Origin: Streptomyces aureus
GTDB lineage: Bacteria; Actinomycetota; Actinomycetes; Streptomycetales; Streptomycetaceae
NCBI RefSeq assembly: GCF_000725495.1
Contig: NZ_JNZD01000027.1
Span: 124,001-188,000 of the forward strand
DNA length: 64,000 bases
Direction: 5' to 3'
The position numbers and the translations under genes were made by a program. This document shows, piece after piece, positions 1 through 9,198 of the stretch (its first letter is position 1; every line of letters begins with the position of its first letter). Below the pieces are notes generated by a model. It searched no databases, was not told where the DNA came from, and was given only the letters and a program-made list of their open reading frames with translations.

Positions 1-285
1 CGGCCGCTGGATCAGCTTCGGGTGCTCGGACAGCGCCGTGATCCACCGCTCCCGTGAACCGGCGTCCCGCGCCCAGTCCTTGAGCCCCAGCTCCTTCGCG
101 TCCGCCTCCCCGGTCCGGGTGATGTCCCACGGTTCGAGGCCGAGACGGTCGAGGACGGCGCGGATCTCCTCCGTACTGGGCACGTCCTCCAGATAGCGGC
201 GGACGGTGTACTCGGCACCCTCCGCGTCGAGCAGGCTGATCGCGCTGCGGCACTTCGAACAGGCCGGATTGATCCAGATCTCCAT
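1..285 (-). CDS. ArsC-family (arsenate reductase/Spx-like) protein, 3' end outside window
   Basis: Small glutaredoxin-fold protein of the ArsC/Spx family; 95 codons are visible and the C-terminus runs off the left edge. Translation from the ATG at 285 begins MEIWINPACSKCRSA, which carries the family's N-terminal CxxC redox motif (Cys9, Cys12) after the first beta strand, followed by the usual helix and an xRxYLEDVPS loop. ArsC-fold proteins reduce arsenate or act as thiol-disulfide adaptors. No ars genes are visible next to it, so a true arsenate reductase role is uncertain. It is divergent from the gene at 450. Confidence 0.8.
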   Translation of the reverse strand, partial: MEIWINPACSKCRSAISLLDAEGAEYTVRRYLEDVPSTEEIRAVLDRLGLEPWDITRTGEADAKELGLKDWARDAGSRERWITALSEHPKLIQRP

Positions 286-359
286 GCCGCACACGTTACG
301 GCAGACCGCATCGGAAACGGCCGTCACGGCACCCCCAAAGGCCCCCTGGCCAGGGGCTT

Positions 360-382
360 TTGTCAGTGCCTGGCGGTAGAAT
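360..382 (+). promoter_or_regulatory. RecA-NDp / PafBC-type DNA-damage promoter
   Basis: TTGTCAGTG at 360-368, then exactly 8 nt, then TAGAAT at 377-382. This matches the actinobacterial LexA-independent DNA-damage promoter consensus TTGTCRGTG-N8-TAnnnT point for point. It lies about 68 nt upstream of the GTG start at 450 and reads toward that gene. A short GC palindrome (343-356) followed by four T lies just upstream. Confidence 0.8.
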
Positions 383-449
383 AGAAGCAGTGTTCGAGGG
401 TGTCGCCGGGGGGTCCGGACGACGCCCTGACCGCGACAGGAGGATGCCC

Positions 450-758
450 GTGCCCGCTGCCGCACTGAAGCCACAGCCCACCCGGTCCACGTCCAGGAGA
501 GCGGTCCAGCCGGTCCTGCCCTACGAGCCCGTGGAGAAGCGCCCGCTGCCGCCGGGGCGCCCGCGTGACTGGTACGTCACGCACAACCGCCGGCTCAAGG
601 CCATGCGACTCGCCATAGCCCTGCTCGACTCCGGCGTGTACGTGCCGAACCAGGCCCGCAACGAGAAGATCCGCAGCACCGCGCTCCTCATCGGGGTGCA
701 CCCGCCGTCGGACAGCACGTGCCACATGGTGCGGGCCCTGATGCGGTACGCGCGCTGA
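450..758 (+). CDS. small conserved hypothetical protein, likely DNA-damage inducible
   Basis: A 102-residue basic protein of unknown function. I chose the GTG at 450 because AGGAGG (438-443) sits 6 nt upstream; the ATG at 444 directly abuts that site and is too close. The N-terminal 30 residues are Pro/Ala-rich. The C-terminal part (DWYVTHNRRLKAMRLAIALL) is basic and helical and could contact nucleic acid, but I recognise no named domain. The RecA-NDp promoter upstream implies expression after DNA damage. The AlkZ-like gene downstream on the other strand may also concern DNA repair. Confidence 0.72.
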   Translation: MPAAALKPQPTRSTSRRAVQPVLPYEPVEKRPLPPGRPRDWYVTHNRRLKAMRLAIALLDSGVYVPNQARNEKIRSTALLIGVHPPSDSTCHMVRALMRYAR

Positions 759-893
759 GGAACCGAGCGTCCGTCGACCGGTGCCGGGGGTTCCGCCTCG
801 CGGCGGGGCCACCCCGGCCCGGTCGTGTCGGCGCCAGCACCGCTCCGGGTGCCGGCGCCGTCCTGTCTCCCGGCGCCGGGACACCGCCCGGTC

Positions 894-2090
894 TCACCCC
901 GACGACAGCTCCCGCTCCAGCGGGGTCCGGAAACGCGGGGTGACCCGGGTGTCGCCGACCCAGGCCCGCAGCCGGTCCGCCTCCGCCCCGATCGCCGCCC
1001 GGGCCTCGCGGCCGACCTCCTCGGTGTCCAGCAGCCGCCAGGCGATCTCGCCGTCCGGCCGCTGCGCCCAGCCGCCGACCACCCGCCCGTCCCACCACAC
1101 CGTCGGACCGACGTTGCCGCTGCGGTCGAAGAGGGCGGGCCGCATCGACGGAGCGAGGTACCAGTCCCGCTCCTGCCAGCTCATGGGCGTCGGGTCGAGG
1201 GCGGGCAGCAGGGCCGCCCAGGGTGCCTCCGGCCCGCCGACGGGGTCCTCGTCGCCCGCCGCCACATATCCGGTGAGCCCGTCGTCGAGCGCCACGGCCA
1301 CCGCCCCGCACGCGGCCAGCGCCGCTCGCAGGTCCTTGGCCTTCCATCCCGTCCACCACTTCAGGTCCGCCTCGGTGGCGGGCCCGCACGCCGTCAGCCA
1401 GCGGTCCAGCAGCGCCGAACGGGCCTCGGCGGGCGGCAGTTCGGGATGCGGCGGCGCGACCGCCCAGCGGAACTGCGTCGACGTCCACGACCCGAGCGGA
1501 CGCCCCCGCACGACCCGGCCCTCGACCCCGAGGACCCGCATCAGCCGGGACGACACCGTGTGCACGCCCTCGTAGCTCTTCCCGGGCGCGTAGGCGAACT
1601 GCTCCCTCAACCGCGGCTCCTCCCCGGTGAGTTCGTTGACCGTGGCCTCGCCGCGCCGGGCCAGCACGGCGAGCGCCGACGCCTCGACCTCGTCCAGCCA
1701 CGCCTCCGTCAGCCGCCCGTCGCTCCCGGCGATCATGTCCTTGACGAGGGCGGTGCGAGCCTTCGCGGCGATGTCGAGTCCCGTCGAGGCGTGCACGACG
1801 GCCGTCAGGGCGGCCGGGAACACGAACACCGTGTGCCGCATGCCGTGCATCCGTACGAGGGAACGGTCCTCGTACAGGGCCCGCTCCACCCGCTCCACCG
1901 TCGACCCGGAGTCCGCGAGCCGCGCGCCCACCGCCAGGTACACCGTCGCCGGGTCGGTGCCGTGCAACGCGACCAGCGAGTCGGCCACCTCCTCGGCGGT
2001 CGCCGCCCGCGCCGGGGCCGTGAGCCGCTGCCGCAGCCCGAGCCGTGCCCGCCGCTCCTCGGGCCCGATGTGCCGCGGCCTTCCCGTCAC
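894..2090 (-). CDS. winged helix DNA-binding domain protein, AlkZ/YcaQ-like (HTH_42)
   Basis: 398-residue member of the HTH_42 (PF06224) family, which includes the alkylpurine and crosslink DNA glycosylases AlkZ and YcaQ. Landmarks are the N-terminal RQRL...LVALHGTDPATVYLAVGARL helix region, the SLVRMHGMRHTVFV strand, and the C-terminal QERDWYLAP...DRSGNVGPTVWWDG segment. GTG at 2090 was chosen because GGGGAAG lies about 6 nt upstream, rather than the longer frame opening at 2141. Glycosylase activity is inferred from the family; I cannot place the catalytic QxQ/QxD motif with confidence. Confidence 0.85.
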   Translation of the reverse strand: MTGRPRHIGPEERRARLGLRQRLTAPARAATAEEVADSLVALHGTDPATVYLAVGARLADSGSTVERVERALYEDRSLVRMHGMRHTVFVFPAALTAVVHASTGLDIAAKARTALVKDMIAGSDGRLTEAWLDEVEASALAVLARRGEATVNELTGEEPRLREQFAYAPGKSYEGVHTVSSRLMRVLGVEGRVVRGRPLGSWTSTQFRWAVAPPHPELPPAEARSALLDRWLTACGPATEADLKWWTGWKAKDLRAALAACGAVAVALDDGLTGYVAAGDEDPVGGPEAPWAALLPALDPTPMSWQERDWYLAPSMRPALFDRSGNVGPTVWWDGRVVGGWAQRPDGEIAWRLLDTEEVGREARAAIGAEADRLRAWVGDTRVTPRFRTPLERELSSG

Positions 2091-2286
2091 GTCGTCTTCC
2101 CCTCGCCGTGCCCTGCGCGCTCCCCGATCCGTGCTCCCCATCCTCGCGGACGCCCGCCCGTCACGGGGCGGGGTTCACCCGTTGGCAGCAGCCGGGCATG
2201 CGGCGGCCCCCCGCGCGGCCTTGACTGGGGGCCACCGCGAGGAAGCGGGATCCCGGAGGCGAACCAGGACCACGTGGGGAGAGACG

Positions 2287-2808
2287 ATGCATCAGAGGGA
2301 CGGCATACGAGGACCGGTCCGACTGATCCTGGCCGCGTCCGTGGTGGTGGCCCTGGCCACCCAGCTGGCCGCCTGCTCCGACGACAGCACCCCCTCCGGC
2401 ACTGCCTCGAAGGCCGCCTCCGCGGCGTCGAAGGCGGCGTCCGCCGTGTCGGAGGCCGCCACCCGGGCCGGTGACGCCGTTGCCTCCGCGACCGCCGAGG
2501 CCGGCCGGAGGTTCGACGAGTTCAAGGGTGGCGTGGACGCCAAGAGCGAGGTGAAGACCGCCGGGGCCGCGAGCCCCGACTCCGACGGGCGCGCCACGGT
2601 CAAGGTCACCGCCACCAACCCGACCTCCTCGGCGAAGTCGTACGTCGTTCAGGTCGACTTCCGCGACCAGAGCGGCAACCTCCTGGACACGACGGTCGTG
2701 ACGGTCGACGACGTCGCGGGAGGCGGCTCCAAGGACGCCACCGCCCGCAGCAACCGTTCCCTCACCGGTGACGTCAAGACCGACGTCGCCCGCGCCGCGA
2801 GGCACTGA
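2287..2808 (+). CDS. lipoprotein with FxLYD-type domain
   Basis: 173-residue predicted lipoprotein. The N-terminus has Arg8/Arg12, a hydrophobic stretch (13-25) and a lipobox LAAC with Cys30 as lipidation site. A Ser/Ala-rich linker follows in which the heptad-like SKAASAA is repeated, then a beta-rich domain (VKVTATNPTSSAKSYVVQVD) typical of FxLYD extracellular domains. ATG 2287 has GGGGAG about 6 nt upstream. It is exported and anchored on the outer membrane face; no ligand is known. The next gene starts 4 nt after its stop, so the two are probably co-transcribed. Confidence 0.85.
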   Translation: MHQRDGIRGPVRLILAASVVVALATQLAACSDDSTPSGTASKAASAASKAASAVSEAATRAGDAVASATAEAGRRFDEFKGGVDAKSEVKTAGAASPDSDGRATVKVTATNPTSSAKSYVVQVDFRDQSGNLLDTTVVTVDDVAGGGSKDATARSNRSLTGDVKTDVARAARH

Positions 2809-2812
2809 CGGC

Positions 2813-4171
2813 GTGCTCCGCGACAGTGTCACGGCGAGCACGGCGGACCGGGCCGCCCGGGGCCGGGCGGCCCGCAAGCGGGTGCCCCGCTCCGCGCACG
2901 GCACCTGGATCCCCGCCGCCGACCGCCCCGATCCCGTCGGCCTCCTGCAGACGCAGGGCCGGGACCGGCTTCCGGAACTGCTGCCCATCCGCTACGCCCG
3001 GATGGCGGGCTCCCCCCTCGCGTTCCTGCGCGGGGGCGCCGCCGTCATGGCGGCCGACCTGGCCGCCCAGCCCCACACCGGGCTCACCGTCCAGCTGTGC
3101 GGCGACGCCCACCTGCTCAACTTCGGCCTGTACGCCGCCCCGGAACGCCCCCTGCTGTTCGACCTCAACGACTTCGACGAGACCTTCCCCGGCCCCTTCG
3201 AGTGGGACGTCAAACGGCTCGCCGCCAGCGTCGCGGTCGCCGCCCGGGAGAACGGGCACAAGGAGGAGCACGTCTTCGGCGCGGCCCGGGCCGCCGCCGG
3301 GCAGTACCGCGAGGCGGTCCGGCGCCTGGCCCGGCAGGGCGAACTGACCGTCTGGTACCAGCACATCGACGCCGATCTGCTGCTGCCGCTGGTCCGCTCG
3401 GGACGCCGGCGCCGGCGCGCCGAGGCCACCCTCACCCGGGCCCGCCGCCGCACCAGCCTGCAGGCGCTCGGCAAACTCACCGAGACCGTCGGCGGACGCC
3501 GCCGCATCGTCCACGACCCGCCGCTGCTGGAACCGGCCGGATCCATGGACATGGCCTCGCTCCGCAAGATCTTCAGCGACTACCGCTCCACGCTCCCCGA
3601 GGAACGCCGTCTGCTCCTCGACCGGTACCGGTTCCTCGACGCGGCCCGCAAGGTCGTCGGCGTGGGCAGCGTCGGCACCCGCTGCTTCATCGTCCTGCTC
3701 GCCGGGCGGGACGCCGACGACCCGCTGTTCCTCCAGATCAAGCAGGCGGGCCGCTCCGTGCTGGAGGAGCATCTGCCGAGCGGTCCCTACGTCCACCCCG
3801 GGCGCAGGGTCGTCGCGGGGCAGCGGCTGATGCAGGCCGCGGGCGACGTCTTCCTCGGCTGGACGACCGGCCCAGAGGGGCGCGCGTTCTACTGGCGCCA
3901 GCTGCACGAGCGGACGGGGGCCGCGGACGTCGCCGGCATGAGCCCGGGTGAACTGCGCTCCTACGCCCGGCTGTGCGGCACGGCCCTGGCCCGCGCCCAC
4001 GCCCGCTCCGGAGACCGGGTCGCCATCGCCGCCTACCTCGGCGGCGCCGACACCTTCGAGCGCGCCGTCGCGGACTTCGCGCTGCGCTACTCGGACCGCA
4101 ACGCCGCCGACCACGCGGCCCTGGGCGCGGCGGTCATCGCGGGCGTGGTCCCGGCGGCACCGGGCGTGTGA
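2813..4171 (+). CDS. DUF2252 domain-containing protein
   Basis: 452-residue protein of the DUF2252 family, which has a kinase-like (aminoglycoside phosphotransferase-type) fold and is common in actinobacteria. Visible family signatures are RYARMAGSPLAFLRGGA near residue 65, the QLCGDAHLLNFGLY loop, DLNDFDETFPGPFEWDVKRL, and VGVGSVGTRCFIVLL in the C-terminal half. The frame is open upstream into the lipoprotein gene. GTG 2813 (4 nt after that stop) is preferred and gives translational coupling; GTG 2828 is an alternative. Substrate unknown. Confidence 0.85.
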   Translation: MLRDSVTASTADRAARGRAARKRVPRSAHGTWIPAADRPDPVGLLQTQGRDRLPELLPIRYARMAGSPLAFLRGGAAVMAADLAAQPHTGLTVQLCGDAHLLNFGLYAAPERPLLFDLNDFDETFPGPFEWDVKRLAASVAVAARENGHKEEHVFGAARAAAGQYREAVRRLARQGELTVWYQHIDADLLLPLVRSGRRRRRAEATLTRARRRTSLQALGKLTETVGGRRRIVHDPPLLEPAGSMDMASLRKIFSDYRSTLPEERRLLLDRYRFLDAARKVVGVGSVGTRCFIVLLAGRDADDPLFLQIKQAGRSVLEEHLPSGPYVHPGRRVVAGQRLMQAAGDVFLGWTTGPEGRAFYWRQLHERTGAADVAGMSPGELRSYARLCGTALARAHARSGDRVAIAAYLGGADTFERAVADFALRYSDRNAADHAALGAAVIAGVVPAAPGV

Positions 4172-4231
4172 GACGGCGGCCGCATCCTCGGCGGCCGTCC
4201 CGTCGGGCGCCGCTTCCTGGGCGCCGTCCGC

Positions 4232-5113
4232 TCAGGCGCCGCCGTCCGCGCGGGCGCCGGCGGCCGGGCGGACCGGCGCCCGGAGTCCGGTGAGCGCGAG
4301 GTCCACCAGGCGCCGCCGGTCCTCGGCGTGGTCACGGAACCAGAGCCCCAGCAGATGGTCGGCGTCGGGCAGTTCGAGGCGGGAGAAGTCGGCGCGGGCG
4401 GAGAGCGCGTCGGTCACGGCCCGCGTCACCTCGGGCGGGATGACGGCGTCCGCGGCGGGCACGGCGAGCACCGCCCGGCCCTCGTACGCCCGCAGCACGT
4501 CGAGCGCGGGAGCCTCCCGCCAGGTGCCGGGGGTACGGATGATCCGGCTGAAGCGGCTCTGCACGCCCTGGGCCTCGGACCGCGTGACGCCTGTGGGCTC
4601 CTCGGGCCGGGCGGGGCCTTCCGGGGCCTCGGACCGCGTGACGCCTGTGGGCTCCTCCGGCCGGGCGGGGTCTTCCGGGTCCTCGAAGGGGAGGGGCCAG
4701 GCCTCGGCGGCGTACACAGCGGGCGCGCACAGTACGAGGGCGACCGTGCGCCGTCCGTAGTGCCGGGCGAGATCGGCCACCGTCTGACCGCTCATGCTGA
4801 ACCCGGCCAGGATCAGCGGGGCCCCGGCCGGAACCGTCGCGTCGATCACCGACACGGCCTGCTCGAACCGCCGCCGAAGGCTCAGCGCGCCCAGGGTGCC
4901 GGTGCTCTCGCCGTGCCCGGAGAAGTCGAACGCCAGCCCTGCGCAGCCGCGGTCGGCGAAGTCGGCGAGCAGCGGGAGCAGCCGCTCCTTGCTGCCGTTG
5001 CCCGCGCCGTGCAGCAGGACGACGGTCGCCGCGCCGTCACCGGCGAAGTCCCCGCCGCCGCGGACACAGCTCAGTCGTTCACCGTCGTGGTCGTGCGTGA
5101 AGGGAGAGAGCAT
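4232..5113 (-). CDS. alpha/beta hydrolase with internal 18-residue duplication
   Basis: 293-residue alpha/beta hydrolase, cytosolic (no signal peptide). VVLLHGAGNGS (31-41) is the oxyanion strand, GLAFDFSGHGES (59-70) follows, and GFSMSG (104-109) is the nucleophile elbow with Ser106, where the usual final Gly of GxSxG is Ser. Asp222 and His253 (DADH) complete a plausible triad. Between the core and the C-terminal lid (about residues 146-181) lies a Pro/Glu-rich insert made of an 18-residue unit present twice. Substrate unknown; the small size suggests an esterase or dienelactone hydrolase-like enzyme. Confidence 0.85.
   Translation of the reverse strand: MLSPFTHDHDGERLSCVRGGGDFAGDGAATVVLLHGAGNGSKERLLPLLADFADRGCAGLAFDFSGHGESTGTLGALSLRRRFEQAVSVIDATVPAGAPLILAGFSMSGQTVADLARHYGRRTVALVLCAPAVYAAEAWPLPFEDPEDPARPEEPTGVTRSEAPEGPARPEEPTGVTRSEAQGVQSRFSRIIRTPGTWREAPALDVLRAYEGRAVLAVPAADAVIPPEVTRAVTDALSARADFSRLELPDADHLLGLWFRDHAEDRRRLVDLALTGLRAPVRPAAGARADGGA
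4571..4678. repeat. 54-bp tandem duplication inside the hydrolase gene
   Basis: Two adjacent, nearly identical 54-bp units (4571-4624 and 4625-4678) differ at only a few bases. The length is a multiple of three, so the reading frame is kept and the protein gains a repeated PEEPTGVTRSEA segment. Confidence 0.85.
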
Positions 5114-5219
5114 CTCCCCATTGACGCACGCGGACCGGGCACCGCGGTGACCGGGGGCCGCCGGAACGGCCGGTCAACCACGGTGACGACAGGGGGCGTT
5201 GACGGGGGGAGAGGCAGAC

Positions 5220-5840
5220 TCAGGAGGAGGCGGCGGGAGTGCCGTCGGCGTCCGGTGCGGTGGTGCCGGGCGCTGCCGCCGGGGGCTCGGTGGTGCCGGC
5301 CGACGCCGCCGGGGCCTCGGTCGCCGGGGCCTCGGTGGCCGCGGACGCCTTCGCCCGGGCCGCGGCGACCGCCTCCCGCAGGTGGTCCTCCTGCTCCTGG
5401 CTCAGCGAGGTCTGCACCAACTGGCCGCCGAACTCGGCGATCTGGGGGATGACCTTGTCCCCGGCCGCCTGCTTGACCAGGACGAACAGCGCGGCCGCGC
5501 CGGGCCGCAGATTCTGGCTGAGATCCTTCATGAACTTGTCGTTGATCCCGGTGTCCGTGACCGCGCCTCCGGCCGCGCCGGCCGCCGCGCCCACCGCCGC
5601 GCCGAGCAGCGGGGCCAGGAAGAGCAGACCGATGACACCGCCCCACAGGGCGCCGCCCGCCGCGCCGATGGCCGTGTGGCTGACCGCCTGGTGGAGCTTG
5701 ATCCTGCCGTCCTCGCTCCGCTCGACGACGACCGCGTCCTCCAACTCGACGAGGTGCTGCTTCGACAGCTCGAACAGCTTGTCGCGGACTTGCCCGGCGG
5801 TGGCGACATCGTCGTAGGCGACGACGAACAGATTGCTCAT
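5220..5840 (-). CDS. DUF1269 domain-containing membrane-associated protein
   Basis: 206-residue DUF1269 (PF06897) protein. The N-terminal domain ([20 protein letters not shown]) has a ferredoxin-like/universal-stress look. A hydrophobic Gly/Ala-rich hairpin follows (about residues 58-92) with glycine-zipper character that could insert in the membrane. The distal third is Ala/Pro/Thr-rich and low complexity. Such proteins are often stress related, but no biochemical role is established. A possible start region is clear: the ATG at 5840 is preceded by AAGGGGTGCCC. Confidence 0.82.
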   Translation of the reverse strand: MSNLFVVAYDDVATAGQVRDKLFELSKQHLVELEDAVVVERSEDGRIKLHQAVSHTAIGAAGGALWGGVIGLLFLAPLLGAAVGAAAGAAGGAVTDTGINDKFMKDLSQNLRPGAAALFVLVKQAAGDKVIPQIAEFGGQLVQTSLSQEQEDHLREAVAAARAKASAATEAPATEAPAASAGTTEPPAAAPGTTAPDADGTPAASS

Positions 5841-5928
5841 GAGGGCACCCCTTGTGTCGATTCCGTCCGACTTTATAGCGATATGGGGCGGGGTGCAGTC
5901 GGGAGGAAACGGGGTGCGGACCGGGGTG

Positions 5929-6513
5929 TCACAGCCCCGGTGCGCCCCAGATCGGGAACCAGCGGGCCAGGTCCGTCTCGACGCGCAGGTCGTCGGTCAG
6001 GACCGCCTTGATCTGGAGTTCGAGCGCGTTGTCGCGCCGCTCGCCCTCGCCGGGGAGCGGCGCGAAGGGGTAGAAGGTGCCGCGCTTGTACAGATAGACC
6101 AGACCGAGCCGCCGTCCGCCGGCGTCCTCGAAGCCCACCACGGAACACAGCAGCTGGGGGCCGAAGCCGGAGCCCTCCAGCGAGCTGTTGACCGCGTGCA
6201 GATCGCTCACCAGCGCCGGCAGGTCGTCCGGGGCGCGGCGGGAGACCAGCCACGAGTAGCCGTACTCGTCCCGGGTCCGCTCCACCGGCGGACCGGTCCG
6301 TTCGGTGTCGGCGTCCAGCAGCGCCTGCGCCTCCTGATGGGCCTGGGCGAAGGCGCCGCCCTCGGCGGACGCGAAGCACACCGCTCCCGTGCCGGTCGGG
6401 GTGAACCCGGCCGCCGCCTGGAGGGTCACGGCCGCCGACGGCAGTCCGAAGAGCTGGTCGAGATCGGGAACGGCGGGCTTGCTGCGGCCCAGCAGGATGT
6501 CCAGGAACCCCAT
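5929..6513 (-). CDS. pspAB: PspA-associated protein PspAB
   Basis: 194-residue protein matching the actinobacterial PspAB family: it starts [20 protein letters not shown], then [14 protein letters not shown], and ends with the family's [12 protein letters not shown] tail. It is soluble, without signal peptide. PspAB proteins are defined by genomic association with PspA/HtpX envelope-stress modules. Here the gene follows htpX by 4 nt, so they form an operon. The pspA and pspAA genes lie about 43 kb away in this window. Confidence 0.85.
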   Translation of the reverse strand: MGFLDILLGRSKPAVPDLDQLFGLPSAAVTLQAAAGFTPTGTGAVCFASAEGGAFAQAHQEAQALLDADTERTGPPVERTRDEYGYSWLVSRRAPDDLPALVSDLHAVNSSLEGSGFGPQLLCSVVGFEDAGGRRLGLVYLYKRGTFYPFAPLPGEGERRDNALELQIKAVLTDDLRVETDLARWFPIWGAPGL

Positions 6514-6517
6514 GCGG

Positions 6518-7459
6518 TCAGAGGGCCTCTCCGGTCGGGGTGCTCGTGTCCGGCACCGCGGGCTCGCCTAGCTCGGCGGAGATGCGGGCCAGCTGTTCCA
6601 GCCGCTGCTCCAGGCTCGGGTGGGTCGAGAACAGGTTGGCGATGCCCGGCTGGGCGCCGAGCGCGGGGGTGAAGTAGAAGGCGTTGAAGGCCTGCGCGGT
6701 CCGCAGGTCCTTCGTCGGGATCCGGCCGATGTCCCCGGTCACCTTGGTCAGCGCGGACGCCAGCGCCGAGGGGCGGCCGGTGAGCAGGGCGGCGGCCCGG
6801 TCGGCGGCCAGCTCGCGGTACCGGGAGAGTGCCCTGATCAGCATGAAACTGATCGCGTACACGGCCGCGGACACCGCCATCACCGCCATGAAGATCGCGA
6901 CGGTGTTCTGGTCCTTGCGGCCCCGCCCGCCGAACAGCTGCGAGTAGAACGCGAACCGCACGATCAGCCCGGCGAGGACCCCGAGGAAGGAGGCCACGGT
7001 GATCACGGCGACGTCCTTGTGCGCCACGTGCGACAGCTCGTGCGCGAGGACGCCCTCCAGTTCGTCGGGCTCCAGCCGGCGCAGCAGCCCGGTGGTCACG
7101 CACAGCACCGCGTGATCGGCGTTGCGTCCGGTGGCGAACGCGTTCGGCATGTCGATGTCCGACACGGCGACCAGCGGCTTCGGCATGTCGGCCACGGCGC
7201 ACAGCCGGTCGACGACTCCGTGGAGCTGCGGGTACTCCTCGCGCTCCACGATCCGCCCGTGCATGGCGTACAGCGCGATCCGGTCCGAGAACCAGTACTG
7301 CGCGATCAGCACCCCGGCCGCGATCACGACGACCAGCACCCACGACTTCAGCAACACGATCAGCGCGGCGACGAAGGCCACGTACAGCAATCCGAGCAGG
7401 AACAGCGTGACCGTCATCCGCACGGTCAGCTGCCGATCGTTCCGGAACCGGCTCCGCAT
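6518..7459 (-). CDS. htpX: M48 family zinc metalloprotease HtpX
   Basis: 313-residue membrane metalloprotease that degrades misfolded membrane proteins. Two N-terminal membrane segments (about 15-37 and 40-55) are followed by the catalytic domain with the zinc motif HELSH at 140-144 (HExxH), downstream of the NAFATGRN signature. Two more hydrophobic segments follow (about 155-180 and 190-215). ATG 7459 fits the normal HtpX N-terminus; the open frame continues to 7561 without family similarity. It overlaps nothing and is followed after 4 nt by pspAB, which ties it to phage-shock envelope stress. Confidence 0.93.
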   Translation of the reverse strand: MRSRFRNDRQLTVRMTVTLFLLGLLYVAFVAALIVLLKSWVLVVVIAAGVLIAQYWFSDRIALYAMHGRIVEREEYPQLHGVVDRLCAVADMPKPLVAVSDIDMPNAFATGRNADHAVLCVTTGLLRRLEPDELEGVLAHELSHVAHKDVAVITVASFLGVLAGLIVRFAFYSQLFGGRGRKDQNTVAIFMAVMAVSAAVYAISFMLIRALSRYRELAADRAAALLTGRPSALASALTKVTGDIGRIPTKDLRTAQAFNAFYFTPALGAQPGIANLFSTHPSLEQRLEQLARISAELGEPAVPDTSTPTGEAL

Positions 7460-7628
7460 CTCGCACCACCCCGCAGTCAGGCACTCGTCCCGCTTTCCAT
7501 TGTGCGCCCGCGATTCCCCATGAACCGGTGCCGATCGGCCCTGCGGCGGGCAAAGAACCACCCACGGCAGGGGACCCGGCAGCGCCCGTGGTGCCGGGCC
7601 CGCACCGCACGCGGCGGGGGGAAACGCG

Positions 7629-7664
7629 CCGGCCGCGCCCCTCCCGGAGGAAGGACGCGGCCGG
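7629..7664 (-). terminator. terminator-like hairpin after glnA
   Basis: CCGGCCGCG (7629-7637) pairs with CGCGGCCGG (7656-7664); the loop itself can form a CTCCC/GGAG-type inner stem. It lies 26 nt past the glnA stop codon. Confidence 0.6.
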
Positions 7665-7690
7665 TGACGTGTGCGGCTGGAGCGACGGAT

Positions 7691-9100
7691 CTACACGTCG
7701 AAGTACAGCTCGAACTCGTGCGGGTGCGGACGCAGCTGGAGCGGCGCGATCTCGTTGGTGCGCTTGTAGTCGATCCACGTCTCGATCAGGTCGGACGTGA
7801 ACACGTCGCCCGCGAGCAGGAACTCGTGGTCGCGCTCCAGCGAGTCGAGGACGGCCGGGAGCGAGGTCGGGACCTGGGCCACGCCCGCGTGCTCCTCGGG
7901 AGCCAGCTCGTACAGGTCCTTGTCGATCGGCTCGGCCGGCTCGATCTTGTTCTTCACGCCGTCCAGACCGGCCATCAGCAGGGCCGAGAACGCCAGGTAC
8001 GGGTTGCCGGAGGAGTCGGGCGCGCGGAACTCGACGCGCTTGGCCTTCGGGTTCGAGCCCGTGATCGGGATGCGCATGGCCGCGGAGCGGTTGCGCTGCG
8101 AGTAGACCAGGTTGACCGGGGCCTCGAAGCCGGGGACCAGACGGTGGTACGAGTTCACCGTCGGGTTGGTGAAGGCCAGCAGCGACGGCGCGTGCTTGAG
8201 GATGCCGCCGATGTAGTAGCGGGCCATGTCCGACAGGCCCGCGTAGCCGGCCTCGTCGTAGAACAGCGGGGAGCCGCCGCTCCACAGCGACTGGTGGACG
8301 TGCATGCCCGAGCCGTTGTCGCCGAAGATCGGCTTCGGCATGAAGGTCGCGGTCTTGCCGTTGCGCCAGGCGACGTTCTTCACGATGTACTTGAAGAGCT
8401 GGAGGTCGTCGGCCGCGGCGAGCAGCGTGTTGAACTTGTAGTTGATCTCGGCCTGGCCGGCCGTGCCCACCTCGTGGTGCTGGCGCTCGACCTGGAGGCC
8501 GGAGTTGGCCAGCTCCAGGGAGATCTCGGCACGCAGGTCGGCGAAGTGGTCGACCGGCGGGGTCGGGAAGTAGCCGCCCTTGTAGCGGACCTTGTAACCG
8601 CGGTTGTCCTCGAGGGCACCGGTGTTCCAGGCGCCGGCCTCGGAGTCGATGTGGTAGAAGGACTCGTTCTCGGCGGTCTTGAAGCGCACGCTGTCGAACA
8701 CGTAGAACTCGGCCTCGGGACCGAAGTACGCGGTGTCGGCGATACCGGTCGAGGCGAGGTAGGCCTCGGCCTTCTTGGCCACGTTGCGCGGGTCACGGGA
8801 GTACTGCTCGCCCGTGATCGGGTCGTGGATGAAGAAGTTGATGTTGACCGTCTTGTCGCGGCGGAAGGGGTCGACGCGCGCGGTGGACAGGTCGGCGCGG
8901 AGCGCCATGTCGGACTCGTGGATGGCCTGGAAGCCGCGGATGGAGGAGCCGTCGAAGGCGAGCTCCTCGGCCGGGTCGAAGGCCTCGGCCGGGATCGTGA
9001 AGTGCTGCATCACACCCGGCAGGTCGCAGAAACGGACATCTACGAACTTGACGTCCTCGTCCGCGATGAACTTCTTGGCCTCGTCGGCGTTCTGGAACAT
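7691..9100 (-). CDS. glnA: glutamine synthetase, type I
   Basis: 469-residue GSI that makes glutamine from glutamate, ammonia and ATP in the cytosol as a dodecamer. All family blocks are present: [12 protein letters not shown] near the start, [16 protein letters not shown], GHxV-type [16 protein letters not shown], the [10 protein letters not shown] metal/ATP block, NRSAAMRIP, and [10 protein letters not shown], whose Tyr is the adenylylation site of beta-type GSI. ATG 9100 has AGGAGGA 5 nt upstream. A full GlnR operator lies about 100-136 nt upstream, so transcription is expected to follow nitrogen status. Confidence 0.97.
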   Translation of the reverse strand: MFQNADEAKKFIADEDVKFVDVRFCDLPGVMQHFTIPAEAFDPAEELAFDGSSIRGFQAIHESDMALRADLSTARVDPFRRDKTVNINFFIHDPITGEQYSRDPRNVAKKAEAYLASTGIADTAYFGPEAEFYVFDSVRFKTAENESFYHIDSEAGAWNTGALEDNRGYKVRYKGGYFPTPPVDHFADLRAEISLELANSGLQVERQHHEVGTAGQAEINYKFNTLLAAADDLQLFKYIVKNVAWRNGKTATFMPKPIFGDNGSGMHVHQSLWSGGSPLFYDEAGYAGLSDMARYYIGGILKHAPSLLAFTNPTVNSYHRLVPGFEAPVNLVYSQRNRSAAMRIPITGSNPKAKRVEFRAPDSSGNPYLAFSALLMAGLDGVKNKIEPAEPIDKDLYELAPEEHAGVAQVPTSLPAVLDSLERDHEFLLAGDVFTSDLIETWIDYKRTNEIAPLQLRPHPHEFELYFDV

Positions 9101-9198
9101 CCAGCTCCTCCTACTCCCGCCCACAGTGGACCGGGGTGGTAGTTCGTTCGTGCGGCCAGTGCGGTGGCACACGCTGGAGCCGACCTTAGGGACGGGGG

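Noticed and set aside
2141..2141. Longer start for the winged-helix protein
   Set aside because: The 17 extra residues have no ribosome binding site and no family similarity; GTG 2090 has both.
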